From Sphingosinicella xenopeptidilytica (GTDB lineage: Bacteria; Pseudomonadota; Alphaproteobacteria; Sphingomonadales; Sphingomonadaceae), in the NCBI RefSeq assembly GCF_042676985.1, contig NZ_JBHTIK010000008.1, forward strand, positions 241,668 to 305,667: a DNA stretch of 64,000 bases, given 5' to 3'. Below, one piece after another: positions 1 to 8,518 of this stretch; within the stretch, counting starts at the first letter, position 1, and each line of letters starts with the position of its first letter. A program made the position numbers and the translations under genes. Under the pieces are notes generated by a model, which did not search any database, was not told where the DNA came from, and saw nothing but the letters and a program-made list of their open reading frames with translations.

Positions 1-60
1 GTCCGCCCCGAAAAATTAATCAGTCGCACGTGTTTCGGGCGTCGAATCGGGAGAGGGTCC

Positions 61-1293
61 ATGGCTGTTACTGAAAAGGTTATTCTGGCGTCCGGAGACG
101 GGCATGTGGGCCCTCAAACCAAGGACTACAGGCCTTATGTCGACCCCGAGTTTCGGGAGGATTTCGACGCGTATTTGGCCAAACATCAATGGATGTGGTC
201 GCCGGCGGAGCCGACGTCGATGCTTCCGGCAAAATGTCATGATAAGCTGCGCATCGACGAAAGCTTCATTCCAGGTGTGGGCAGCCCGGTTGCTTGGGAC
301 CCGAACCTGCGGCTTCGTGCCTATGATGAAGAAGGTATAGTCGCCGAGGTTCTGGTGCCGGACGATCAGAACCGCAATGATCCCCCATGGGGTTCTGGGC
401 TTGCTACGAGCGCCGTCGCCAGAAGCAAAGGCGAGAACTACTCGCCCGAGTGGCAGCGGCGTGGTGCCCGCGCCTATAATCGTTGGCTGGCGGATTTTTG
501 CTCTACCGATCCACGCCGTCTCCTCGGCTGCATCATTCTGGGTACGCTCGAAGATGTCGACTGGGCTATCGAAGAGGTTCGGCGCTGTTACGAGGGCGGT
601 CTCCGCACGGCCGTGATGCTTCCGCTCGACTATTATCTGCCCCTTTATCATCACCCTCGCTACGATCCGTTCTGGAGGGTTTGCGAAGAGTTGGATCTCA
701 CGATCAATATCCACCTCTCGAAGGGCGGGCCGGATTGGGTTGGCAATAGTTTGAATACGATATCCCTGCTCTGGTTCACGGAAGCCATGTGGTTTGCGCA
801 GCGTCCGCTTTGGTGCGCGATGTTCGGCGGCGTTTTCGATCGTTTCCCGAAGCTGCGTTTTGTTTTCTCGGAAATCGGAGCGGACTGGGTTTCGCCCCTG
901 CTGAGGGACCTCGACGGCTTGGTCACGAATCCGGATGAATTGTTCACGCGCTTTCCCAACGAAAGCGCTCCCGAACTGATTCCTTCAGAATATTGGGCGC
1001 GTAATTGCTTCCTGTGTCACTCGGCGACCAATTTTGTCCTTCGGGATGGCCTGGAATCGGGCTTGCTCGACCGTGTCCCCAACGTGATCTGGGGCGCCGA
1101 TATCGGCCACGGCGAGGGTTTTTGGCCGCAAGGCCGCGAAGTTTTGAGACCCGTGATCGAGCGGCTGCCTGCTCCGAAACTACGGCGCTTCCTGGGTGAG
1201 GACTTGCCGCGAGCCTATCCGGCGGCCGGCAACCTGCGGGATATTGTCGATCGTATTGGCCCGACGGTCGATGAACTCGGGCTTGCAGCCTGA
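61..1293 (+). CDS. Amidohydrolase-2 family metal-dependent hydrolase/decarboxylase
   Basis: A 410-aa protein of the amidohydrolase 2 (TIM-barrel) family. The N-terminal strand carries the D-x-H metal motif (SGDGHVG, residues 11-17), a later strand has INIHLSK, then SEIGADWV, and near the C-terminus GADIGHGEGFWP, the family's G-x-D-x-x-H-x-E-G-x-x-P signature. Relatives act on carboxylated aromatic or cyclic compounds as hydrolases or as non-oxidative decarboxylases; which applies here cannot be read from the sequence. No signal peptide is visible, so it is cytoplasmic. The start is supported by GGGAGAGGG seven to ten bases upstream. It is followed after 70 bp by a cupin gene on the same strand and faces a large catabolic cluster, which suggests a role in degradation of an organic acid. 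Confidence 0.85.
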   Translation: MAVTEKVILASGDGHVGPQTKDYRPYVDPEFREDFDAYLAKHQWMWSPAEPTSMLPAKCHDKLRIDESFIPGVGSPVAWDPNLRLRAYDEEGIVAEVLVPDDQNRNDPPWGSGLATSAVARSKGENYSPEWQRRGARAYNRWLADFCSTDPRRLLGCIILGTLEDVDWAIEEVRRCYEGGLRTAVMLPLDYYLPLYHHPRYDPFWRVCEELDLTINIHLSKGGPDWVGNSLNTISLLWFTEAMWFAQRPLWCAMFGGVFDRFPKLRFVFSEIGADWVSPLLRDLDGLVTNPDELFTRFPNESAPELIPSEYWARNCFLCHSATNFVLRDGLESGLLDRVPNVIWGADIGHGEGFWPQGREVLRPVIERLPAPKLRRFLGEDLPRAYPAAGNLRDIVDRIGPTVDELGLAA

Positions 1294-1363
1294 TCCTATG
1301 GCAAAAACGGTATCCAGCGTGAGGTCAGTCGCGCTGGATACCAGCCTTGTGGAGGTGCGAATA

Positions 1364-1777
1364 ATGAATGCAGTTCTTGATGCCGAGGGACGTTCCGCGA
1401 AGAAGCCCGGACCTCCTGGCACGCTTCTGTTCGAGAATGCACAAATTCGGATCTGGGAACTCATTCTGGGGCCAGGGGAATATTGTCTTTGGCATGATCA
1501 CCCGTACGATCATCTCCTGATTGCATACGACGGTGCCAAGATCGAAGGTGTGTACGCGGATGGGGAACGGATCTGCCTGGATGTCGACGACAGGCAAGCT
1601 TACTACATACCCAAGGGCGCTCGCACGGAAGCAGCGCGGAATGTCTCCGAGGATAGAACGCTCAGAGAATTGATCGTCGATCTCAAGGTGCCTGCACTCG
1701 ACAATAACGCTGTTGCGATCGTGAACTTCTTTCGTCCCGAGACACCAACCACCGCGACGGCGACTCCCACGTTCTGA
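1364..1777 (+). CDS. Small cupin-domain protein
   Basis: A 137-aa single-domain cupin. The first cupin motif is recognisable as CLWHDHPYDHLLIAYDG (His-x-His and a third His for metal) and a second, weaker one as YYIPKGARTEA. The start at the ATG was preferred over longer in-frame starts because GGAGGTG lies seven bases upstream and the cupin fold begins shortly after. Small cupins of this kind often sit beside amidohydrolases or dioxygenases in degradation operons, acting as metal-dependent dioxygenases, isomerases or ligand-binding accessory proteins. The close downstream position to the amidohydrolase suggests co-transcription. Exact reaction unknown. Confidence 0.75.
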   Translation: MNAVLDAEGRSAKKPGPPGTLLFENAQIRIWELILGPGEYCLWHDHPYDHLLIAYDGAKIEGVYADGERICLDVDDRQAYYIPKGARTEAARNVSEDRTLRELIVDLKVPALDNNAVAIVNFFRPETPTTATATPTF

Positions 1778-2230
1778 CATACGGGCCGTTCTCACTGACA
1801 CAGGCACTGGGATTTCAGGATAGGCACTTGCATTCGGTCGGACGGGATCGGGCCTGTTCTGACTTGGCTTGAGGCAGCCACCCTAAAGCCGACACTCCTA
1901 CCATAGGCTTGTGACGAGCGAGGGTCAGTCACCTGCCGCGATCTCGTTTTTATCCGGGGGACGGGGGCCGCGAGTGCTGCCGCTGATCTGGGCACCGATG
2001 GGATTGTCATTTTCAGTCATGGAGGTCGGTAGCTTGGCGGTGTTCCCTCCACTCTGTGTACACTGCCGGGCGTGCTTAAGCCTATGCTCCGGCGGGTGGC
2101 GGTACGGTGGGCGTCTTGTCATATGTTGCGTCTGGTCGGTGAAGAAATGCGCAGCACCATGTCATTGACGGAAGCGATGTCAGGAATCTAGTGACCGCTG
2201 CTTGAGTAACTGCTGAAGGAATAGCTGTTC
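1778..2230. other. Gene-poor spacer between cupin and DUF1330 genes
   Basis: No reading frame here has a convincing start, ribosome binding site or recognisable protein family. A short open plus-strand frame ends at the TAG at 2189-2191 but its translation matches nothing I know. The spacer probably holds the promoter of the DUF1330-MDR pair. Confidence 0.5.
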
Positions 2231-2518
2231 ATGAAAGCATACATCCTGGCCCGTGCGGCGATCTCTGATGCAAATGGATATGCGACCTATTCGGCGGATG
2301 TGCCCGAGGTCGTTCGCCGCTTTGGCGGACGTTTCCTTGCCCGTGGTGGCCGGACGGTCGGCCTGGAGGGGGCCGTCTTCGAGGGCCGGGTCGTTATCAT
2401 CGAATTTCCCGATATGGCGGCTGCTGAGGGCTTCTATAATTCACAGGAATATCAGATATTGAAGAAACGCCGTGCGCCATTTAGCTCGGTGGAGCTTATC
2501 GCCGTGGAAGGTGTTTGA
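2231..2518 (+). CDS. DUF1330 domain protein
   Basis: A 95-aa protein matching DUF1330, a dimeric alpha/beta ferredoxin-like fold. Typical family elements are the opening MKAYILAR, the Y-x-x-Y-x-x-x-V-P region (YATYSADVPEVV), the GGRFLARGG turn and the VIIEFPDMAAAEGFYNSQEY segment. Family members have no settled biochemical function but often lie in catabolic gene clusters with short-chain dehydrogenases and monooxygenases. A GAAGGA element precedes the ATG. The MDR oxidoreductase gene follows after 37 bp, so the two are probably co-transcribed. Confidence 0.8.
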   Translation: MKAYILARAAISDANGYATYSADVPEVVRRFGGRFLARGGRTVGLEGAVFEGRVVIIEFPDMAAAEGFYNSQEYQILKKRRAPFSSVELIAVEGV

Positions 2519-2555
2519 TGCGGCATCCGATAGCGATACTGCGCAGTTCTTCCTG

Positions 2556-3536
2556 ATGGCCGGTAGTCAGTTCCGAGCAGTTGTGCAAACAGGATATGGC
2601 AATTCTTCTGTCCTCGAACTGCGGATGATAAATTCCAGTGATCCTGGGCCAAGTGAAGTGCGTGTACGGCATAGTGCGATTGGCGTGAACTTTCATGACA
2701 TCTACGTTCGGACGGGTTTGTATCAGACGCTGACGATACCCGGCGTCCCCGGCATCGAAGCGGTAGGCGTAATCATCGCTGTTGGGCCGGGTTCCGGCGA
2801 TTGGCGTGTCGGCCAGCGCGTCGCCTATGTAGATCGCGGCTATGGTGCCTATTGTGAGGAACGGAACGTCGCTACTTCGCTTCTTGCCGAACCGCCGGAG
2901 AGTCTTTCGGACGGCGTTGTGGCGACATCGCTCGTTCGCGGCCTGACCGCCGCGATGCTGTTGGAAGAGGTGTATCAGGTGCGGCCGGGCGATCGCTGCC
3001 TGATACATGCGATCGCCGGCAGCATGGGCCAAATGCTGGCGAGCTGGGCCCGGCATATCGGTGCCGCGGTGGTCGGAACGGTAGGTAAGCGGTCGGTTCC
3101 TCCCGAGATCGCAGCTGTCTGCGATAACATCTATTCCTATGTCGAAGACGGCTGGAGCGAGCGGCTGGTGGCCGAACAAGGCGCGACATTCGATTATGTC
3201 TGCGACTCTGTCGGCACTCCCACTTTCGGCACATCGCTCAAGGCAGCGAAGTCCTGCGGCCATATTGCGCTGTTTGGTCAGTCAGGTGGAAAGGTGGAGC
3301 AGATTGACGTCGACAGGTTGGCTGTAAAGTCGCTCACGATAACGCGCCCCATCCTATTCGACTTTATCGCCGACGCCGTTCGGCGTGGCTCGATGATGCG
3401 CAGTCTCACAGATATGGTCAACGCCCGCGTGCTGCGCTTTCCCGATCCCCTCTGCCTTCCCCTCGCCAAGGCAGGGGAGGCACAGGCCATGCTCGAGGAA
3501 CGATCCGTCACGGCACCCATCGCTCTCATTCCGTAG
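2556..3536 (+). CDS. Quinone oxidoreductase-like MDR family protein
   Basis: A 326-aa zinc-independent medium-chain dehydrogenase/reductase. The N-terminal GroES-like half shows the GVNFHDIYVRTGLY block typical of NADPH:quinone oxidoreductases (Qor/zeta-crystallin), followed by GIEAVGVI and, in the Rossmann half, a nucleotide-binding segment HAIAGSMGQMLASWARHIGA in place of the usual A-A-x-G-G-V-G. The conserved zinc-ligand cysteines of alcohol dehydrogenases are absent, which fits Qor. The ATG at 2556 gives the standard family length; longer upstream starts would run into the DUF1330 gene. The ribosome binding site is weak. Probable NADPH-dependent one- or two-electron reduction of a quinone or enone in the cytoplasm. 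Confidence 0.8.
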   Translation: MAGSQFRAVVQTGYGNSSVLELRMINSSDPGPSEVRVRHSAIGVNFHDIYVRTGLYQTLTIPGVPGIEAVGVIIAVGPGSGDWRVGQRVAYVDRGYGAYCEERNVATSLLAEPPESLSDGVVATSLVRGLTAAMLLEEVYQVRPGDRCLIHAIAGSMGQMLASWARHIGAAVVGTVGKRSVPPEIAAVCDNIYSYVEDGWSERLVAEQGATFDYVCDSVGTPTFGTSLKAAKSCGHIALFGQSGGKVEQIDVDRLAVKSLTITRPILFDFIADAVRRGSMMRSLTDMVNARVLRFPDPLCLPLAKAGEAQAMLEERSVTAPIALIP

Positions 3537-3747
3537 CCGGCCGATTGGCTGTGATATCGTCAGAAGTATCAAGCATGTTCGACACGTCGGATATGGCCAT
3601 CATTCGTTGGTGTCGGGAGTTTTCATATAAGGCACGGCAATGTCGAATCGGACCGCCGTATACGTATTGACCGGCCGAACGCGTGTTGACACGATCGACC
3701 GCAGCTGTTTGGTCGAGCCGCACCATCGCCCATCGCGGTGACTTGAA

Positions 3748-4557
3748 CTATTCCTCTCCAAAAAAGCGCCGGGTGTCTGCGTAGGTCGCCAGATGAGCCG
3801 TCGTACCTCCGTCCGCATGGATGATCTGCCCGGTCAGATGCGCGGCGTCGGAGGATGCCAGAAAAGCGACGATCCGGGCGATATCGTCCGGATCGGCAAT
3901 TCGCCCCGTCAACGAGGCATCCTCGTTGATAGAGATGAAGGCTTCCGGAACCGCGGCCTCGAGCATCGGGGTCCGCACCATCGACGGAGCGATCGCATTG
4001 CAGCGGATTCCGCGCCGCCCAAAGCGCGTGGCGACATGCTGCGTGAGAATGTGAATGGCGCCCTTGGAAACGCTGTATGCGGGCATCCTGTTGAACGCAC
4101 TGACGCCGTACATCGAGGTGGTGTTGATGATCGCGCCGCCGCCGGTCTTCAGCATTTCGATCACGCCGTACCTGCAGCCCAGCATGGTGCCTCGCAGCGT
4201 CCCGGCCATGACGGCATCCCATGTCTCGGTCGAGATCGAGAGGATGTCGACATCCTCGCCAAGAACGTGGGTCGGCGCGTAGGCGGCGTTGTTGTGCAGG
4301 ATATCGATGCGGCCGAACCGTGCCACGGTGGCCTCAACGGCCGCCTTGATGTCGGCTTCCACACGCAGATCCATGTGGATGCTCTCCGCTCTGCCTCCCA
4401 TCGCGTGGATTTCAGAGGCAACCGCGGCGCCGGCGTCTCGATTGGTTCCCGCAATCATGACGGCCGCGCCACGTTCCGCCATCAGCAATGCCGTGGCACG
4501 GCCGATGCCGGATCCCCCACCGGTGATCAGTGCGATTTTGTCATGCAGAGACGACAT
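3748..4557 (-). CDS. Short-chain dehydrogenase/reductase (SDR)
   Basis: A 269-aa classical SDR. Visible hallmarks are the cofactor motif TGGGSGIG (residues 12-19), NNAA (89-92), the catalytic serine in INTTSM (about 148) and the Y-x-x-x-K pair YSVSK (Tyr161, Lys165), then the CNAIAPSMVRTPM loop. It should oxidise a secondary alcohol or reduce a ketone with NAD(P). The start at MSSLHDK was chosen because the Rossmann fold starts directly after; the longer frame overlaps the TonB receptor gene. It is the last gene of a six-gene minus-strand operon, 29 bp after the receptor. Confidence 0.88.
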   Translation of the reverse strand: MSSLHDKIALITGGGSGIGRATALLMAERGAAVMIAGTNRDAGAAVASEIHAMGGRAESIHMDLRVEADIKAAVEATVARFGRIDILHNNAAYAPTHVLGEDVDILSISTETWDAVMAGTLRGTMLGCRYGVIEMLKTGGGAIINTTSMYGVSAFNRMPAYSVSKGAIHILTQHVATRFGRRGIRCNAIAPSMVRTPMLEAAVPEAFISINEDASLTGRIADPDDIARIVAFLASSDAAHLTGQIIHADGGTTAHLATYADTRRFFGEE

Positions 4558-4586
4558 AATGCGTGTCACCGGTGGGGGAGGGGGGA

Positions 4587-6758
4587 TCAGAAGCTGACGC
4601 CGAGCGTCACGCCGTAGGTCCGTGGCGGTGCGGCCCGATCGATATCCGCATTGCCGACTTGTTCGGAGCGTCCGATGTAATACAGCGAGTCCGTGAGGTT
4701 GCGGCCCCACACACTTGCCCGGTAGCGCTCATCGGCCGATGTCCAGGACAGCCCCACGTTGAGGACGGCATAAGACGGCTGCCGAATGCGATTGTCGGGA
4801 TAGTAGTAGAAGCCATCGTTGTAGGAGACGGAAACGTTCGGCGTGAAGGTGCCGATTTCACTTTCGATCTCGTATTGCACGGCCAGATTCCCGGTGAACT
4901 TCGGTGTGCTGATCGTCCCGTTGCCGGTCGCGGTTGTCGGCGGCGGGGCCAGTACACCACTGCTGTCGACGTAGGGAGCGTCCGGATAGGACAGATATTT
5001 CCCGTCCAGATAGGCGAGACCACCGGTTATCCGGAGCGCGCTGGAAAGCTGGGCTTCGAATTCACCCTCGATGCCGCGAATGCGTGCCTTCGGACCGTTG
5101 AGCACCGTGGTGCCTCCGGGAACCGGGATCTGCGCCTGGATATCGCGGTAGTCATACCAGAACGCTGCGAGGTTGAGGCGGAGCTGCCTGTCGAACAGCG
5201 TCGATTTCAGACCGACTTCATAGGCATCGTTCGTTTCCGGCTTGTAAGGCGCGTCGGCGGGTGCGGCGACGTTGTAGCCGCCACTTTTGAAACCACGATT
5301 GTACGAGGCATAGGCCATCACGTCGTCGTTCAGCTTCTGGTCGAGCGAGACACGCCAGGTGAGACGATTGAAGCGCTGGCGCGCATCCGGCACCGGAATC
5401 TCCGCGCCGCCCACACTGAACATGTCCGTGACGAACTTCTGACGTTCCGACGTGTAGCGCAGGCCGGCGGTCACGCGAGTCCCTTCGAAGACTTCATAGG
5501 TCGCCTGGCCAAACCCGGCATAGGAGCGGGTCGACTGGGAGTCGTTCAGAACGATGAGCGTGCCGGCGAGGTCGACGGTCGCATCGTCAAAGCCCGCCTT
5601 CGCATCGTAGTAGTAACCGCCGACCACCCAGTTGAGTTTGTCGGTGTCACCGCTGAGCTGAAGCTCCTGGCTGAACGTCCTCACCTTTTGCGGGAAGACA
5701 TCTTCCGTCAGCATTGCCGGCACGCCGTCTTGATTGAGGGACCAGGTTGATTTCAGTTTGCGATAGGCCGTGATGCTGGTCAGCGTTATAGCGCCGATCT
5801 CCTGATCGATCCTTCCCGATATGCCGCCGGACTTGCTGCGGGCGAATTCCGGGAAGTTCGAGTTGGCGTTGTAGCGGCCGGGGAATACCGAGCCATCCGG
5901 GCCCACGACACCCTTGGCCAGACGATAGGTGTTGTTATCGAATGCGTAGGCATAGTCGCCTGCGATCACGATCTTCGTCGTATCGGTCGGCTCGATCAGC
6001 AGTTTGGAACGCAGCGCAATATTGTCTTTGGCCTGCTTGCCGACTTCCTCGCCGTTGAACAGGTTCTTGCCGAAACCCTTGCCCTGATTGGCATAAGATA
6101 CCGCCAGGTCGATGGCGGCCTTGTCCCCAAGGCCGGTCGTGCCGTAGAAATTGGCTTCGAGAGTATCGTAGTTCCCATATGTGACCTCGGCATTCACCGC
6201 CGGGACCATGGATGGGTCCTTTGTGATGATCTGGATGACGCCGCCCGTCGTGTTGCGGCCGAACAAGGTTCCCTGCGGACCTTTCAGAACTTCGATACGT
6301 TCAATGTTATTGAAGCTGAACACGCTGGCCTGCGGCGACGCATAGTACACGCCGTCCACATAGATCGCGACGGCCTGTTCGACATTGGGTCCGACCAGAT
6401 TGGTGCCGACACCGCGCAGATAGACGTTGCCTTCGTTGCCTGTCCTGTTGAAGGTCAGGGCGGGAATGGTAAGCGTCAGGCTCTGGGTGCCGGTCACGCC
6501 GGCAACCGCGATCTGGGAACTGGTCACGGCGGCGACCGAGATCGGAACGTCCTGTAGCCTTTCGCTGCGACGCTGTGCCGTCACGACGATCTCCTGGACG
6601 CCGAGGTTATTGTCGTTGTCCACGACATTCTCCGTCTGGGCGGCCGCGGCCGACGCGCCGCAAAGCGTGAGTGCGATGGAACTCGCGCCGATCAACGGAA
6701 CCAGGCGCGGAGACCGGTTCGACCGAGATGCGGTGTCTGTTCGATATCCCTTCAACAT
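4587..6758 (-). CDS. TonB-dependent outer-membrane receptor
   Basis: A 723-aa TonB-dependent receptor. A cleavable signal peptide (hydrophobic stretch near residues 20-40 ending ASAAAAQ) is followed by a TonB-box-like start of the plug EIVVTAQRRSERLQDVP, the plug domain to about residue 170 with LKGPQGTLFGRNTTGG, and a beta-barrel ending in the aromatic C-terminus GVTLGVSF. It imports a substrate across the outer membrane using TonB-ExbBD energy. Such receptors in sphingomonads commonly take up aromatic or other hydrophobic compounds and not only siderophores; its position between degradation enzymes supports substrate uptake for this operon. The gene lies 70 bp downstream of an ABM monooxygenase gene, the largest gap in the operon, where an internal promoter is possible. 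Confidence 0.93.
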   Translation of the reverse strand: MLKGYRTDTASRSNRSPRLVPLIGASSIALTLCGASAAAAQTENVVDNDNNLGVQEIVVTAQRRSERLQDVPISVAAVTSSQIAVAGVTGTQSLTLTIPALTFNRTGNEGNVYLRGVGTNLVGPNVEQAVAIYVDGVYYASPQASVFSFNNIERIEVLKGPQGTLFGRNTTGGVIQIITKDPSMVPAVNAEVTYGNYDTLEANFYGTTGLGDKAAIDLAVSYANQGKGFGKNLFNGEEVGKQAKDNIALRSKLLIEPTDTTKIVIAGDYAYAFDNNTYRLAKGVVGPDGSVFPGRYNANSNFPEFARSKSGGISGRIDQEIGAITLTSITAYRKLKSTWSLNQDGVPAMLTEDVFPQKVRTFSQELQLSGDTDKLNWVVGGYYYDAKAGFDDATVDLAGTLIVLNDSQSTRSYAGFGQATYEVFEGTRVTAGLRYTSERQKFVTDMFSVGGAEIPVPDARQRFNRLTWRVSLDQKLNDDVMAYASYNRGFKSGGYNVAAPADAPYKPETNDAYEVGLKSTLFDRQLRLNLAAFWYDYRDIQAQIPVPGGTTVLNGPKARIRGIEGEFEAQLSSALRITGGLAYLDGKYLSYPDAPYVDSSGVLAPPPTTATGNGTISTPKFTGNLAVQYEIESEIGTFTPNVSVSYNDGFYYYPDNRIRQPSYAVLNVGLSWTSADERYRASVWGRNLTDSLYYIGRSEQVGNADIDRAAPPRTYGVTLGVSF

Positions 6759-6828
6759 ATATATCCTCCCCTAAATATTTAATTTTGATACTATTTGTAG
6801 ATTTGGCCCGTTCGTCTTACCCGGAAGT

Positions 6829-7155
6829 TCAATCCTGTTTCGGGCTGGGTAGGCCCTTTCCAAATTCCAGATTCAGCCAATGCAATTCCCAAGGGGCATC
6901 GATGACCGTGAGAAGGTCCTCGAGAGCCTTGTCATGCGCGGCACTGCTGGAATGAACCTCGAACGCGCTGTCGTCTGCGTAGCGTTCGTAGAACCAGATC
7001 GTATCGGGATCGGATTCCGGCAGGTGCATGATGTAAAGAAGCGCGCCGGGTTCCTTGGCGACCTGGCTGAACATTGGCTTCAGCATCTCGATCGCTTCCG
7101 CCCGCCGCCCGGGGGCTATCTTGAATTTCGCGATATGTCCGTTTGTCCGTGCCAT
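6829..7155 (-). CDS. Antibiotic biosynthesis monooxygenase (ABM) domain protein, copy 1
   Basis: A 108-aa single ABM-domain protein (dimeric alpha+beta barrel). The pattern GHIAKFKIAPGRRAEAIEML, then YIMHLPESDPDTIWFYERYAD and a helix with HSSSAAHDKALEDL is typical of small quinol monooxygenase or YgiN-like proteins. These act without cofactor on electron-rich quinols or serve as detoxifying or accessory subunits. It lies six bases downstream of the PanE-like gene. A second related ABM gene lies on the other side of that reductase, an unusual bracketing. Confidence 0.85.
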   Translation of the reverse strand: MARTNGHIAKFKIAPGRRAEAIEMLKPMFSQVAKEPGALLYIMHLPESDPDTIWFYERYADDSAFEVHSSSAAHDKALEDLLTVIDAPWELHWLNLEFGKGLPSPKQD

Positions 7156-7161
7156 TTTGTG

Positions 7162-8169
7162 TTACCCTTGGGAGACGGCCGCTGGGCGTTGCTGCGAGGT
7201 GAGTCCGGTGAGTGCGGCGTAGAGTTCATCGAGACCGAGAGTTCCGGGCTTGGAACCGTCGCGAACCATTCGCTGCACGGTCTCGTGCAGAAACAGATTG
7301 ATCGGCGTCGGTATGCCCAGCTCCCGCCCGATCAGTACGACCTCGCCATTGAGATAGGCCACTTCGCTGCTGGTTCCGCGTGCCATGCTCTGCCAGGATG
7401 AGCCCCCGGGAAAGGGTTGCCCGTCGATCGTGCTGAAATTCAGCACGCTGCCAAGGCGCGCTATGACCTGATCGGAAGGAACGTACGAAAGCAAGGCGGC
7501 GTCGAGGCACGTCTTGCCTTCTTCACCCGCCAGTCTTGCAAGGTCGACGAGTTCGGCAATCGTGGAGCCGGATACGGCCTGAAGCCCATTGTTGAGGTTC
7601 ATCAGGAGCTTCGCACGCTTCCAGGCCATGATGTCCGGGCGGGCCACGGCATCGAAGCCGGCCGCCTGGAGATCGCGCGCGATCTGATCCGCCGTGCTGT
7701 CCGCCCCACCCGGAACGCGACCGATATCAAGAATGCCCGGCGATGAGCCCGTATAAATATCGACGTGACCGGGTTTCATATGGGCCGAGGCGATGAATAC
7801 GAAGCCGCCATAGACCTTAGAGAACTGACGAAGCGCCAGTCGTTCGTTCTCAACGCCGTTCTGCGCGCACAGGATTATCGTGTCGGGTACCGCCACGACG
7901 AGTTCCTGAAGCGCCGCTGCGGTATCCTGCGTTTTCACCGCCAATACGACGATATCCTGAGCGCCGATGTGGGCTTCATCCGGGCTCCCGACGACATCGA
8001 CCTTCAGGCGATCGTCGCTGGACGGTGTACGCAGGCGCATACCACCTTCCTTCAGCGCCCGGAGATTGGCGCCGCGGGCGATAAAGGTGACGTCCGCGCC
8101 GGCCTGCAGGAGCCGACCTCCGATCGCGCCGCCGATCGCGCCTGCGCCATAAACGATATAGCGCTTCAC
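7162..8169 (-). CDS. 2-dehydropantoate 2-reductase-like (ApbA/PanE family) oxidoreductase
   Basis: A 335-aa ketopantoate-reductase family protein. It has the N-terminal GAGAIGG nucleotide motif (residues 8-14), the middle VLAVKTQDT segment, the catalytic-lysine region WKRAKLLMNLNNG and the C-terminal pattern around NGEVVLIGRELGIPTPIN. It presumably reduces a 2-oxo acid with NADPH. Inside a catabolic operon it is more likely a pathway-specific 2-oxoacid reductase than the pantothenate enzyme, so no panE symbol is given. The start is a GTG whose first bases overlap the stop of the preceding ABM gene (GTGA), indicating translational coupling. Confidence 0.83.
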   Translation of the reverse strand: MKRYIVYGAGAIGGAIGGRLLQAGADVTFIARGANLRALKEGGMRLRTPSSDDRLKVDVVGSPDEAHIGAQDIVVLAVKTQDTAAALQELVVAVPDTIILCAQNGVENERLALRQFSKVYGGFVFIASAHMKPGHVDIYTGSSPGILDIGRVPGGADSTADQIARDLQAAGFDAVARPDIMAWKRAKLLMNLNNGLQAVSGSTIAELVDLARLAGEEGKTCLDAALLSYVPSDQVIARLGSVLNFSTIDGQPFPGGSSWQSMARGTSSEVAYLNGEVVLIGRELGIPTPINLFLHETVQRMVRDGSKPGTLGLDELYAALTGLTSQQRPAAVSQG

Positions 8170-8495
8170 GATGGCGTTCCCTCGCCGCCACCAAGCCCCT
8201 TGTTCTCGATGACAAGAAGATTGGTTTCCTCGACAGCGCTTGTGACCTGGGGCAGAAGGTCGGTCAGCTTCGCATAAGCTGTGCTGGAATGATGGCGAAG
8301 ACGGGATTCCTCATCGGCGAAAACCGAATACAGCCAAATCGTATCCGGCTTTTCCTGATCCGAATGCACCAGAAAAACAATTGTGCCCGGCTCTTCCGCC
8401 TCAACATAAGCGTGCAGATCGCGCATCGCGTCGAGCAATGGCGCACGCCATTCCGCTTGCAGTCTGAAAGACGATATTTTCCCGATCAACGACAT
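8166..8495 (-). CDS. Antibiotic biosynthesis monooxygenase (ABM) domain protein, copy 2
   Basis: A 109-aa ABM-domain protein related in architecture to the copy two genes downstream. Recognisable segments are IVFLVHSDQEKPDTIWLYSVFAD and HHSSTAYAKL, aligning with the DPDTIWFYERYAD and HSSSAAHDKAL segments of the other copy. The two are clearly diverged, so this is an old duplication or two separate recruits, possibly forming a heterodimer. It starts 23 bp after the enolase-superfamily gene and overlaps the PanE-like gene by four bases. Confidence 0.83.
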   Translation of the reverse strand: MSLIGKISSFRLQAEWRAPLLDAMRDLHAYVEAEEPGTIVFLVHSDQEKPDTIWLYSVFADEESRLRHHSSTAYAKLTDLLPQVTSAVEETNLLVIENKGLGGGEGTPS

Positions 8496-8518
8496 ATTAT
8501 CTCAAGACCTCCACGATC

